NCBI GenBank assembly: GCA_036522815.1
Contig: DATDFC010000230.1
Span: 1-8,932 of the forward strand
From: AG41 sp036522815
GTDB lineage: Bacteria > Gemmatimonadota > Gemmatimonadetes > Gemmatimonadales > GWC2-71-9
Length of the DNA: 8,932 nt
Direction: 5' to 3'
Part shown: one piece after another, positions 1 to 6,427 of the stretch
Layout: every line of letters begins with the position of its first letter
Numbering within the stretch: position 1 is the first letter of the stretch
Notes under the pieces: model-generated
What the model was told of the DNA's origin: nothing
The model's input: the letters and a program-made list of their open reading frames with translations, nothing else
Database searches by the model: none
Position numbers and translations under genes: made by a program

Positions 1-238
1 CGTCGAGCCAGACGGCGGAACGGGCGAGCGTCAGCGCGGCCGGCCAGTCGGCGCACAGGCGGCAGCGGCCGAACAGCGGCTCCGGTTGACCGCAGCGCCC
101 GCACCACGGCGCCCGCACCGCACGCCAGCGGTGGCGGCAGACGTCGCACACCAGGCGCTGGGAATCGCGGCACGACAGCAGGGCACGGCACAGCAGGCAC
201 TCGGCCGGGAGCAGCAGCTGCTCGAGCGCGTTACGCAC
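1..238 (-). CDS. comF: ComF family protein, N-terminal part (runs off left edge)
   Basis: This is the first 79 codons of a ComF-type protein; the 3' part lies beyond the left edge. ComF proteins pair an N-terminal zinc-ribbon region with a phosphoribosyltransferase-like domain, and in naturally competent bacteria they are needed for DNA uptake. What is visible is the metal-binding region: four CxxC pairs at about residues 14/17, 31/34, 46/49 and 59/62, preceded by the typical hydrophobic opening LLLPAECLLC. The phosphoribosyltransferase motif would lie in the missing part. The start is GTG at 238-236. It lies inside the end of aroE (8-base overlap), and an in-frame TGA shortly upstream leaves no other standard start. 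The gene probably depends on translational coupling to aroE. Many non-competent bacteria also carry comF, so its presence alone does not show competence. Confidence 0.85.
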   Translation of the reverse strand, partial: MRNALEQLLLPAECLLCRALLSCRDSQRLVCDVCRHRWRAVRAPWCGRCGQPEPLFGRCRLCADWPAALTLARSAVWLD

Positions 239-1052
239 GCAGCGCCCGGTCCACGGCCGCGCGCATCACCTCCACGGGCGCCGCCCGATCGGGAAAAAAG
301 CGGCTGAACGCGGCGGCTCCCTGCTGCACCAGCACCTCGCGGCCGTCCTGGGCCCGCACGCCGGCCGCGCGCAGCGTACGCACCCAGCGCGTGCCACCGG
401 GCGCGTACACTAGGTCGAGCGCAGCGGCGAGGCGCCGGGCGCGGTCGCCGTCCAGCGGCAGAGGGTCCGCGTCCTTGAGGCCCAGCGGCGTGGCGTTGAT
501 GGCGACGTCGGGCTGGAGGGCGCCCCGCGCCGGCTCGGCGCGGGCGCCGCTCGTCTGCGCCCAGTCGCTGAACGCCCGGGCCCGCGCCGCATCGCGCGAC
601 ACCACGTGCAGGTCCGCCTTGGCCGTCGCCGCCGCCACCGCCACCGCCCGGGCGGCGCCTCCGGTGCCCACCAGCAGCCAGCTGCCGCCCCCGTCGGCGC
701 CCAGCTGGCGCAACGCGGTGAGAATGCCCGCGACGTCGGTGTTGTCCCCCACCAGCGCTCCGCGTTCGGTCCAGAACGTATTGCACGCCCCCACGCGCGC
801 GCACAGCTCCGTTTTCTGCGCGATACATCGTTCCGCCGCCGCCTTGTGCGGCACGGTGATGTTCCCCGCTCCCCCAACCGCCGGCAGCACCGCCAGGAGG
901 CCGGGCAGCGCGGCGGCCGGCGTGGGGAGGGCGACGTACACGGCGTCCAGCCCGAGCGCGCGAATCGCCGCGTTGTGCATCGCGGGGGAAAGCGAATGGG
1001 TGACGGGATCGCCGAGCACCACCAGCAGGCGCGTGTCAGCGCTGACTTCCAC
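231..1052 (-). CDS. aroE: Shikimate dehydrogenase (NADP+)
   Basis: AroE reduces 3-dehydroshikimate to shikimate with NADPH in the cytoplasm, the fourth step of the shikimate pathway to chorismate and aromatic amino acids. The protein has 273 residues, normal for the family. The N-terminal substrate domain shows GDPVTHSLSPAMHN (residues 15-27), with the shikimate-contacting serines, and NITVPHK (64-70) ending in the catalytic lysine K70. GDNTD (103-106) supplies the catalytic aspartate D106. The nucleotide-binding domain shows the glycine-rich turn GTGGAARAV (129-137), followed by NATPLGL (186-192). The closing helix region carries LVQQGAAAF (241-249), with the conserved glutamine. All key residues are present. 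The start is GTG at 1052, inside the end of the phosphatase gene (17-base overlap), and the stop overlaps comF. AroE itself is favoured over a YdiB or quinate-specific paralogue because the motifs are canonical and the context is housekeeping. Confidence 0.96.
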   Translation of the reverse strand: MEVSADTRLLVVLGDPVTHSLSPAMHNAAIRALGLDAVYVALPTPAAALPGLLAVLPAVGGAGNITVPHKAAAERCIAQKTELCARVGACNTFWTERGALVGDNTDVAGILTALRQLGADGGGSWLLVGTGGAARAVAVAAATAKADLHVVSRDAARARAFSDWAQTSGARAEPARGALQPDVAINATPLGLKDADPLPLDGDRARRLAAALDLVYAPGGTRWVRTLRAAGVRAQDGREVLVQQGAAAFSRFFPDRAAPVEVMRAAVDRALRA

Positions 1053-1512
1053 TCGCGAACTCTTTGACGATGCGCTCCACCGCCGCCTGGATCAGTCCCT
1101 CGAGCTCGGTGCACGTGTCACGGTACACGTCCAGGTCGCCGCCGAACGGATCGCTCACTTCGGCCTCGTCACCCTCGCGTCCCGCGTACTCGCCCAGCAC
1201 GAAGACGCGACCCTCGCCGCCGAGCTCGTCCACGCGCGCCCGGTGGTGGCGCGCCATGGTGAGGACCAGGTCCGCGCCTTCGACCAGCTCGCGCGTCAAC
1301 AGCCGCGCGCGGTGCCCCGAGAGATCCAGCCCGCGCTCGAGACCGACCAGGTAGGCTCCTTCGGAGACGGGCGCCCCGTCCCACGCGCCCGTGCCCGCCG
1401 ACGAGACGGCGAGGCCTTCGCTGCCGCGCTCCGCCAGCGCGCGCTCGAGCAGCGCCGCGGCGAGCGGGCTGCGGCAGATGTTGCCGGTGCACACCAACAG
1501 GATGCGTTTCGT
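1036..1512 (-). CDS. Low-molecular-weight protein phosphatase, YwlE-like, apparent ACG start
   Basis: This is a cytoplasmic low-molecular-weight phosphatase that removes phosphate from protein tyrosine or arginine through a cysteinyl-phosphate intermediate. The P-loop CTGNICRS (about residues 8-15 from the ACG start) gives nucleophile C8 and phosphate-binding R14. The general-acid loop is SDPFGGDLDVY, with D121. The DPFGG-D-x-D-x-Y form resembles Bacillus YwlE (arginine phosphatase) more than Wzb-type enzymes, but the P-loop has Ile where YwlE has Thr, so the substrate is uncertain. The first standard start, TTG at 1497, would delete the first beta strand. Extending to ACG at 1512 gives the family-typical N terminus M-K-R-I-L-L-V-C and places a GAGGAG ribosome-binding site six bases upstream. 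The gene follows the tsaC/sua5 gene, as ywlE lies near ywlC in Bacillus, and it overlaps aroE by 17 bases. The family is near certain; the exact start is less so. Confidence 0.88.
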   Translation of the reverse strand, partial: TKRILLVCTGNICRSPLAAALLERALAERGSEGLAVSSAGTGAWDGAPVSEGAYLVGLERGLDLSGHRARLLTRELVEGADLVLTMARHHRARVDELGGEGRVFVLGEYAGREGDEAEVSDPFGGDLDVYRDTCTELEGLIQAAVERIVKEFASGSQR

Positions 1513-1518
1513 GTTCGG

Positions 1519-1524
1519 CTCCTC
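1519..1524 (-). promoter_or_regulatory. Shine-Dalgarno site deciding the phosphatase start
   Basis: On the minus strand the sequence GAGGAG lies in the only true intergenic gap of the window, between the tsaC/sua5 stop (1538-1536) and the phosphatase. It sits six bases before an ACG codon at 1512-1510. It is 18 bases from CTG (1500) and 21 bases from TTG (1497), both too far for normal initiation. This spacing is the main argument for the ACG start. Confidence 0.6.
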
Positions 1525-1535
1525 GGGTCGATCGC

Positions 1536-2195
1536 TTACGGGGCGAGCCGCCCAGCCGCGCGCCGCAGCACGGCGAGCGGGAGCGCTCCTTCACGGATCA
1601 GCCGCGGCGCCGGCTGCGTGCAGTCGACCACGGTCGACGGAGGCGAGTTGCCCAGCACGCCGCCGTCCAGCACGAGCAGCGTTCCCGCCTCGAGCGCCGC
1701 CGCAAAATCCCGGGCGATGGCCTCCGCACCGGGTGCCGGCGGTGCTCCAGGCAAGTTAGCCGATGTGGACGTCACCGGCTCCCCCAGGGCGCGCGCCAGC
1801 CGAGCCATCCCGCGGTGCGAGGTCCAGCGCACGGCGATCCCCCCCTCGGGACCCCGCAGCGCGTCGGGGAGCCGGCCGCCGCCGCCGGGCAGCACCAGCG
1901 TCAGGGGCCCCGGCCAGAAGGCGCGCGCCAGCGCGCTCGCCGCTGCGCTGAACGCGAGCCCCTGCGCTTCCGCCATATCCCGGTCGGCCACGAGCAGCAG
2001 AAACGGCTTGTCGGGACGGCGCCCCTTGAGCCGGGCCAGCGCCTGCACCTCCGCCGCGCGCGGCCGCGACCCCAGGCCGTACACCGTCTCGGTGGGATAC
2101 GCGATCAGGCCACCGGCGCGGAGATGGGCCACCGTAGGATCCAGTGCGGCCGTCACCTCCGCATCGGTACGGAACGGGACCGGGGAGGGCCTCAC
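1536..2195 (-). CDS. tsaC: L-threonylcarbamoyladenylate synthase, TsaC/Sua5/YrdC family
   Basis: The enzyme makes threonylcarbamoyl-AMP from threonine, bicarbonate and ATP, the first step of the t6A modification at position 37 of ANN-decoding tRNAs; TsaD and partners finish the transfer. The 219-residue protein is a single YrdC domain without the extra C-terminal Sua5 domain. Recognisable elements are YPTETVYGLG (33-42), the basic KGR..KPF stretch (57-65) lining the nucleotide pocket, WPGPLTLVL (94-102), TSTSAN (142-147), STVVD (187-191) and the closing R-x-G element (about 198-203). The start is GTG at 2195, sharing a GTGA four-base overlap with the ispD stop, a classic coupling arrangement. 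The downstream neighbour is a YwlE-like phosphatase, recalling the Bacillus ywlC-ywlE neighbourhood. A YciO-type paralogue of unknown role is possible, but the intact motif set favours TsaC. Confidence 0.92.
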   Translation of the reverse strand: MRPSPVPFRTDAEVTAALDPTVAHLRAGGLIAYPTETVYGLGSRPRAAEVQALARLKGRRPDKPFLLLVADRDMAEAQGLAFSAAASALARAFWPGPLTLVLPGGGGRLPDALRGPEGGIAVRWTSHRGMARLARALGEPVTSTSANLPGAPPAPGAEAIARDFAAALEAGTLLVLDGGVLGNSPPSTVVDCTQPAPRLIREGALPLAVLRRAAGRLAP

Positions 2196-2896
2196 CGCAG
2201 CTCACGAGCGAGCGCCTCGGCGATCCGGAAGTCCTCGGCCGTCGTCACTTTCAAGTTGTAGGGCGAGTCGGGCACGACCTCCACGGGCAGGCCCACGCGC
2301 TCACACAGCTCCGCGTCGTCGGTCGGGGCGGCATCCCCGTTGGCGAGTCCGGCGTAGGCTCGTTCGATCATCGCCCGCGGGAACCCCTGGGGAGTTTGCG
2401 CCCGCCACAGACGGTCTCGTGCTACGGTTCTCGTGATACGCTCTTGCTGGACGTCTTTCACCGTGTCGGAAACCGGTATCGCGGCGACGGCCCCGATCCC
2501 CGAACGGGCCTTGGCGAGCACCCCGTCGATCGTGTCACGGGTCACAAACGGACGGGCACCGTCATGGATCAGCACGATGGTCAGGTGCTGCGGCAGGCCG
2601 CGCAATCCCGCGCGCACCGAGTGCGCCCGGGCCGCACCGCCCGCGACCAGCATCAGGCGCTCACCCACGAGCTTGGCGAGCCACTCGGGGGGCCGCGTCT
2701 CGAACCCCGCCGGCAGGGCGACCACCACGTGGCCGACCTCCGGGTGCGATGTGAACGGGCGCAGCGCCCGCAGCAGCATGGGGACGCCGAGAATGGGGCG
2801 GAATTGCTTCGGCTCTCCGGGTCCGGCCCGCGCGCCCGCTCCCGCGGCCACGATTACCACCCCGACGTCAGGCGGCGAGCCGTCGGGCGAGGTCAC
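2192..2896 (-). CDS. ispD: 2-C-methyl-D-erythritol 4-phosphate cytidylyltransferase
   Basis: IspD joins CTP and methylerythritol 4-phosphate to form CDP-methylerythritol in the non-mevalonate isoprenoid pathway. The 234-residue protein is of normal length. The CTP-binding loop AAGAGARAG (17-25) has the conserved arginine R23, followed by PKQF (29-32) with the catalytic lysine K30. Further family blocks are GG-x3-R-x-SV (86-94), HDGARP (111-116) with metal/CTP-contacting D112, SDTVK (143-147), RAQTPQGF (165-172), TDDA (192-195) and NLKVTTAED (214-222). The called start is GTG at 2896, overlapping the radA end by 29 bases; a GTG at codon 13 is a shorter alternative. The protein is not fused to IspF, and no ispF is present here. 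Its stop overlaps the tsaC start. Confidence 0.95.
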   Translation of the reverse strand: MTSPDGSPPDVGVVIVAAGAGARAGPGEPKQFRPILGVPMLLRALRPFTSHPEVGHVVVALPAGFETRPPEWLAKLVGERLMLVAGGAARAHSVRAGLRGLPQHLTIVLIHDGARPFVTRDTIDGVLAKARSGIGAVAAIPVSDTVKDVQQERITRTVARDRLWRAQTPQGFPRAMIERAYAGLANGDAAPTDDAELCERVGLPVEVVPDSPYNLKVTTAEDFRIAEALARELR

Positions 2897-4226
2897 CGAT
2901 GCCGTCCACCGCGATCACGTCGAGACCGGGCAGGATCACGCGCGAGCGGGCCGAGAGGAAGGCGCGCCGGAAGCCCTGGCGCACCGCCTCGCCCAGCCGC
3001 CGCTCCAGGCCCGCGACGGGGCGAATCTCGCCGCCCAGTCCCACCTCCCCGAGGAACACGGCGTCCGGCGGCAGCGGCCGGTCGTGCACGCTCGACACCA
3101 GCGCCGCCAGCACCGCGAGGTCGGTCGATGGCTCGACCAGCCGGGCCCCGCCCGTCACGTTGACGAACACGTCGAGGGTCCCGAAGGGGAGCCCGCCGCG
3201 GCGCTCGAGCACCGCGAGCAGCACCGCCAGGCGACGGTGGTCGAGCCCCGTCGCCACGCGCTGCGGCGTGCCGAAGCCGCTCTTGGCGGCGAGGGCCTGG
3301 ATCTCCACCAGCAGCGGTCGCGTGCCCTCCATCAGGGCCGTCACCGCCGAGCCCGACACACCGCTGGCGCGGCCGGCGAGGAACGCCGCCGCCGGATCGG
3401 CGACCGGCTCGAGGCCGGCGCCGGTCATGGCGAACACGCCGATCTCGTCCACCGAGCCGAACCGGTTCTTGACCGCGCGCAGGATGCGATGGTCCAGCGT
3501 GCTCTCGCCCTCGAAGTAGAGCACCGTGTCCACGATGTGCTCGAGCGTCTTGGGGCCCGCGATGCCGCCGCCCTTCGTCACGTGTCCCACGAGCAGCACG
3601 GCGGGCCCCGTCTCCTTCGCCAGCCGCATGAGGCGGGCCGCGCACTCGCGGACCTGACCGACGTTGCCCGGAGCGCCTTCCAGCTCGTCGGTGTACGTGG
3701 TCTGAATCGAGTCCACGAACACCACCTGCGCGTTCAGGGCGCGTGCGTGGTGCGTGATCGCCTCGAGCCGGGTTTCCCCCAGCACGTGTACCGCGCCGGC
3801 GTCGAGCGTCAGGCGGTCGGCGCGCAGCCGCACCTGATCAGGAGACTCTTCCCCCGAGACATACAGCGTCCGGATGCCGGCGTGCTCGAGGCGCGCCGCG
3901 CACTGCAGCAGCAGGGTGGATTTTCCGATCCCGGGCTCACCGCCCACCAGCACCACGGACCCCGGTACGATGCCGCCGCCCAGCACGAAGTCGAACTCCC
4001 GGAGCCCGGTCTGGAACCGATGCGCGTGGACAGTGGGAACGTTGGAAAGTTGGACGGGTGCAGCATCGGCGTACCGCCGCGCATCACCTTCCGACCTCCC
4101 ACCCTTCCGTCCGACCACCTCTTCTACCAGCGTATTCCACGCCCCGCAGGAGTCGCAGCGACCTGCCCACTTCGGCTGCTCGGCGCCGCAGTCGGTACAA
4201 CGGAACACCGAATGCGCCCTAGCCAC
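2868..4226 (-). CDS. radA: DNA repair protein RadA (Sms)
   Basis: RadA is a DnaB-like hexameric helicase that works with RecA to process recombination intermediates and extend D-loops, in repair and in natural transformation. The 452-residue protein has the full architecture: an N-terminal zinc ribbon with C10, C13, C24 and C27; a RecA-like ATPase with Walker A GGEPGIGKST (95-104) and Walker B VVFVDSIQT (168-176); the RadA hallmark KNRFG (253-257); and a C-terminal Lon-protease-like domain (about 280-452) with FVNVTGG (354-360) and FLGEVGLGGEIRPV (391-404). The Lon-like domain in RadA is structural rather than proteolytic in characterised members. The start is GTG at 4226, overlapping the dnaB stop by eight bases. 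A dnaB-radA pairing is common, often with alr between them; alr is absent here. Confidence 0.97.
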   Translation of the reverse strand: MARAHSVFRCTDCGAEQPKWAGRCDSCGAWNTLVEEVVGRKGGRSEGDARRYADAAPVQLSNVPTVHAHRFQTGLREFDFVLGGGIVPGSVVLVGGEPGIGKSTLLLQCAARLEHAGIRTLYVSGEESPDQVRLRADRLTLDAGAVHVLGETRLEAITHHARALNAQVVFVDSIQTTYTDELEGAPGNVGQVRECAARLMRLAKETGPAVLLVGHVTKGGGIAGPKTLEHIVDTVLYFEGESTLDHRILRAVKNRFGSVDEIGVFAMTGAGLEPVADPAAAFLAGRASGVSGSAVTALMEGTRPLLVEIQALAAKSGFGTPQRVATGLDHRRLAVLLAVLERRGGLPFGTLDVFVNVTGGARLVEPSTDLAVLAALVSSVHDRPLPPDAVFLGEVGLGGEIRPVAGLERRLGEAVRQGFRRAFLSARSRVILPGLDVIAVDGIGDLARRLAA

Positions 4227-5637
4227 GGCTCGCCTCGGGGGGCGCCTCGCGCGGCGAGAAGTTGTCGAACCGCGTGTATTCCTTCTTGAAGAACAGCCGC
4301 ACCGTGCCGGTGGGCCCGTTGCGCTGCTTCCCGACGATCAGCTCCGCCTGGCCCTCGATGCTCTCGTTGGTCTTGGGATCGGTGGGGCCGTCGTAGAACT
4401 CCTGGCGGTAAATGAAGCAGACCACATCGGCGTCCTGCTCGATGGCGCCCGACTCGCGCAGGTCGGAGAGCTGCGGCCGCCGGTGCTCGCCGCCGCGCTG
4501 CTCCGGGGCGCGCGACAGCTGCGACAACGCCACCACCGGGACGTCCAGCTCCTTGGCGAGGGCCTTGAGCGAGCGCGAGATGAATGAGATCTCCTGCTGG
4601 CGGCTCTCCGAGTCGGTGGGCCCCTGCATCATCTGCAGGTAATCCACCACCACCATGCCGATGTCGTGCTCGGCCTTGAGGCGCCGAGCCTTGGAGCGCA
4701 TCGCCAGGGGCGTGAGCATCGCGGAATCGTCGATCCAGATGGGCGCCGTGCCGAGCAGGCCGGCGGCGCGCGCCAGTTTGGGATAGTCGTCGTCGCGCAG
4801 CTGGCCGCGCCGCAGCCGCTGGGCGTCCACCAGTCCCTCGGAGCAGAGCAGCCGCTGCACCAGCTGCTCCTTGGACATCTCGAGCGAGAACACCGCGACC
4901 CGCACCGTGTGCTCGATCGCGGCGTGCTGGACGATGTTGAGCGCGAACGCCGTCTTGCCCATCGAGGGCCGCGCCGCGATGATCACCAGGTCGCCGCGCT
5001 GGAAGCCCGCGGTGAGCCGGTCCAGGTCGGTGAACCCCGTCGCCACGCCGGTGAGCGCGCCCTGGCTCGTGTGGAGCTGCTCGATCCGCTCCATCGTGGG
5101 CCAGATCAGCTCTTTCAGTCGCACGAACTCCTCGGAGCGCCGCAGCTGGGCGACCTGGAACACCCGGTGCTCCGCGTTGTCGAGCACCTCGGCGGACGTG
5201 GTCCGCCCCTCGTACGCGTCCTGGATGATCGAGGTGGCGGCCTCGATCAGGCGCCGCAGCACCGCTTTGTCGCGGACGATCCGGGCGTGGTATTCGACGT
5301 TCGCCGCGGTCGGGACCACGTCGATGAGGCCGCCCAGGTACTCCATCCCCCCCGCCCGGTCCAGGTCGCCGCGGCGCAGCAGCTCGTCGCGCAGCGTCAC
5401 GGGATCGATCACGTCGCCGCGCTCGGTGAGGGCCACCATGGCCCGGAACAGCAGCCGGTGTCCCTCCCGATAGAACATGGCGTCGTCGAGAACCTCGGCG
5501 GCCTTGAGCGCCGCGTCCTGGTCGAGCAGCATGGCCCCGAGCACCGCCTGCTCCGCTTCGTTGCTCCACGGAATCTGGCGACCGGCGAGGTCGGAGTGGC
5601 GCTCAGTCGATGAAACGACGGGCGATGCGGACGTCAT
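4219..5637 (-). CDS. dnaB: Replicative DNA helicase DnaB
   Basis: DnaB is the hexameric 5'-3' helicase that unwinds DNA at the replication fork and recruits primase. The 472-residue protein shows an N-terminal helical domain starting at IPWSNEAEQAVLGAML (22-37), a linker helix region (about 160-195), and the C-terminal RecA-like motor. The motor has Walker A RPSMGKTA (223-230), SLEMS (251-255), Walker B VVVDYLQMM (329-337), the sensor-like SQLSR (372-376), SDLRESGAIEQDADVV (391-406) and the arginine-finger element KQRNGPTGTV (437-446). The motor is uninterrupted: there is no intein at the Walker A or other common insertion sites. The start is ATG at 5637 and lies inside the end of the glycosylase gene (35-base overlap, the longest here). 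No later start keeps the N-terminal domain. The tail after residue 455 is short and charged. Confidence 0.97.
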   Translation of the reverse strand: MTSASPVVSSTERHSDLAGRQIPWSNEAEQAVLGAMLLDQDAALKAAEVLDDAMFYREGHRLLFRAMVALTERGDVIDPVTLRDELLRRGDLDRAGGMEYLGGLIDVVPTAANVEYHARIVRDKAVLRRLIEAATSIIQDAYEGRTTSAEVLDNAEHRVFQVAQLRRSEEFVRLKELIWPTMERIEQLHTSQGALTGVATGFTDLDRLTAGFQRGDLVIIAARPSMGKTAFALNIVQHAAIEHTVRVAVFSLEMSKEQLVQRLLCSEGLVDAQRLRRGQLRDDDYPKLARAAGLLGTAPIWIDDSAMLTPLAMRSKARRLKAEHDIGMVVVDYLQMMQGPTDSESRQQEISFISRSLKALAKELDVPVVALSQLSRAPEQRGGEHRRPQLSDLRESGAIEQDADVVCFIYRQEFYDGPTDPKTNESIEGQAELIVGKQRNGPTGTVRLFFKKEYTRFDNFSPREAPPEASRG

Positions 5638-6427
5638 CCCAGGTGGGCTTCTTCCAGTTGGGGTTGCGGAGCAGAGCGGCCGGATGGTACGTGACGATCA
5701 CCGGGATCCCCCGCACGCGATGGACTTGATTGCGCAGCGCGCCGAGCGACTGCTTGGTGTTGAGGAGCGTCTGCGCCGCCGTGCCGCCCATGGCCAGAAT
5801 CACGGCCGGCTTCACCAGCTCGATCTGGCGCAGCAGATACGGCAGGCAGGCGGCGATCTCGTCGTACTGGGGGACCCGATTCTCGGGCGGTCGGCATTTG
5901 ACCACGTTACAGATGAACACCCGCTCGCGCGGCAGCTCGATCGCCGCCAGGATCTTGGTGAGCAGCTCCCCGGCGGGGCCCACGAACGGCCGGCCGGTTT
6001 CGTCTTCCACGCGCCCCGGGCCCTCTCCCACCACCACCAGGCGCGCGTCGGCCGCGCCCTCGCCGGGGACCGTATGGCGGCGTGCTTCGCACAAGCGACA
6101 CTTGGTGCACGCGGCCACGAGCTCGGCGATGGCGCCAAGCGAGCCGGCTTGCGGCACGGGGTCGTTCGAGAACAGATCGCCACCGGGGGGGTCGTAGGAC
6201 AGGCCCGCCGGAGGCAGTCCTTCGGGGGCACCAACTGACCCCGGGCGCAAGCCCGGGGTGCCCGAGGTGCCCGAGGTGCCCGAGGTGCCCGGGGTGTCCG
6301 GGGTGGCTGGGGTGGCTGGGGTGGATGGGGTGCCCGGAGGCTCGGGGGTGGGCAGGATCACCCAGTCCCCCCCCAGCAGCTTCTGCTGTTCGAGGAATTC
6401 GCGCGCCAGTGCCCGCCCGTCGCTCAC
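5603..6427 (-). CDS. Family 4 uracil-DNA glycosylase with N-terminal Thr/Pro repeat linker
   Basis: This is a family 4 (UDGa-type) uracil-DNA glycosylase, which removes uracil arising from cytosine deamination and carries a 4Fe-4S cluster. Likely cluster ligands are C107, C110, C178 and C194, with the family spacing of two, long, and fifteen intervening residues. Motif A is VVGEGPGRVEDETGRPFVG (132-150), close to the Thermus enzyme. KCRPPENR (177-184) and HPAALLRNP (247-255) complete the active site. The 274-residue chain is longer than core enzymes because a helical N-terminal segment (REFLEQQKLLGGDW, 9-22) is tethered by a low-complexity stretch (about 27-75). That stretch contains nine Thr-centred triplets (GTP, STP, ATP, DTP, GTS) at 32-58. 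The start is GTG at 6427, overlapping the coaBC stop as GTGA. The linker DNA is a 9-base tandem repeat beside a perfect hairpin, described separately. Confidence 0.93.
   Translation of the reverse strand: MSDGRALAREFLEQQKLLGGDWVILPTPEPPGTPSTPATPATPDTPGTSGTSGTSGTPGLRPGSVGAPEGLPPAGLSYDPPGGDLFSNDPVPQAGSLGAIAELVAACTKCRLCEARRHTVPGEGAADARLVVVGEGPGRVEDETGRPFVGPAGELLTKILAAIELPRERVFICNVVKCRPPENRVPQYDEIAACLPYLLRQIELVKPAVILAMGGTAAQTLLNTKQSLGALRNQVHRVRGIPVIVTYHPAALLRNPNWKKPTWDDVRIARRFID
6239..6258. repeat. Perfect 8-bp inverted repeat with GCAA loop inside the glycosylase gene
   Basis: On the plus strand the arms are ccccgggc (6239-6246) and gcccgggg (6251-6258), separated by gcaa (6247-6250). The element lies inside codons 57-63 of the glycosylase (Thr-Pro-Gly-Leu-Arg-Pro-Gly) and directly abuts the 9-base tandem array. 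It has no T-tract on either strand, so it is not an intrinsic terminator. It resembles the short GC-rich intragenic palindromes that can spread as REP-like elements, but only one copy is present here, so that origin is speculative. Confidence 0.75.
6255..6335. repeat. 9-base minisatellite, nine units, encoding a Thr/Pro/Ser linker
   Basis: Nine head-to-tail 9-base units are visible on the plus strand: ggggtgccc, three copies of gaggtgccc, ggggtgtcc, two copies of ggggtggct, ggggtggat and ggggtgccc. The period is three codons, so copy-number change keeps the glycosylase frame. On the minus strand the units encode Thr-centred triplets (GTP, STP, ATP, DTP, GTS) at about residues 32-58. Unit boundaries at the right end are soft, as the next 18 bases are degenerate versions. 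Confidence 0.9.

Noticed and set aside
2868..2896. Possible frameshift or fusion between radA and ispD because of the 29-base overlap
   Set aside because: Both proteins are complete, with intact terminal motifs; the overlap only involves the nonconserved first codons of ispD.
391..4289. Two very long plus-strand open frames (391-2436 and 2433-4289) that nearly chain together
   Set aside because: They lie exactly antisense to tsaC, ispD, radA and others, are rich in Arg/Ala/Pro/Ser with no recognisable domain, and reflect the lack of stops in GC-rich DNA.
4950..5000. Intein insertion in dnaB at the Walker A site
   Set aside because: The motor domain reads continuously through RPSMGKTA and the total length, 472 residues, is normal.
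6239..6258. The GC-rich hairpin as a transcription terminator
   Set aside because: There is no T-tract after either arm and it sits in the middle of a coding region with coupled genes downstream.
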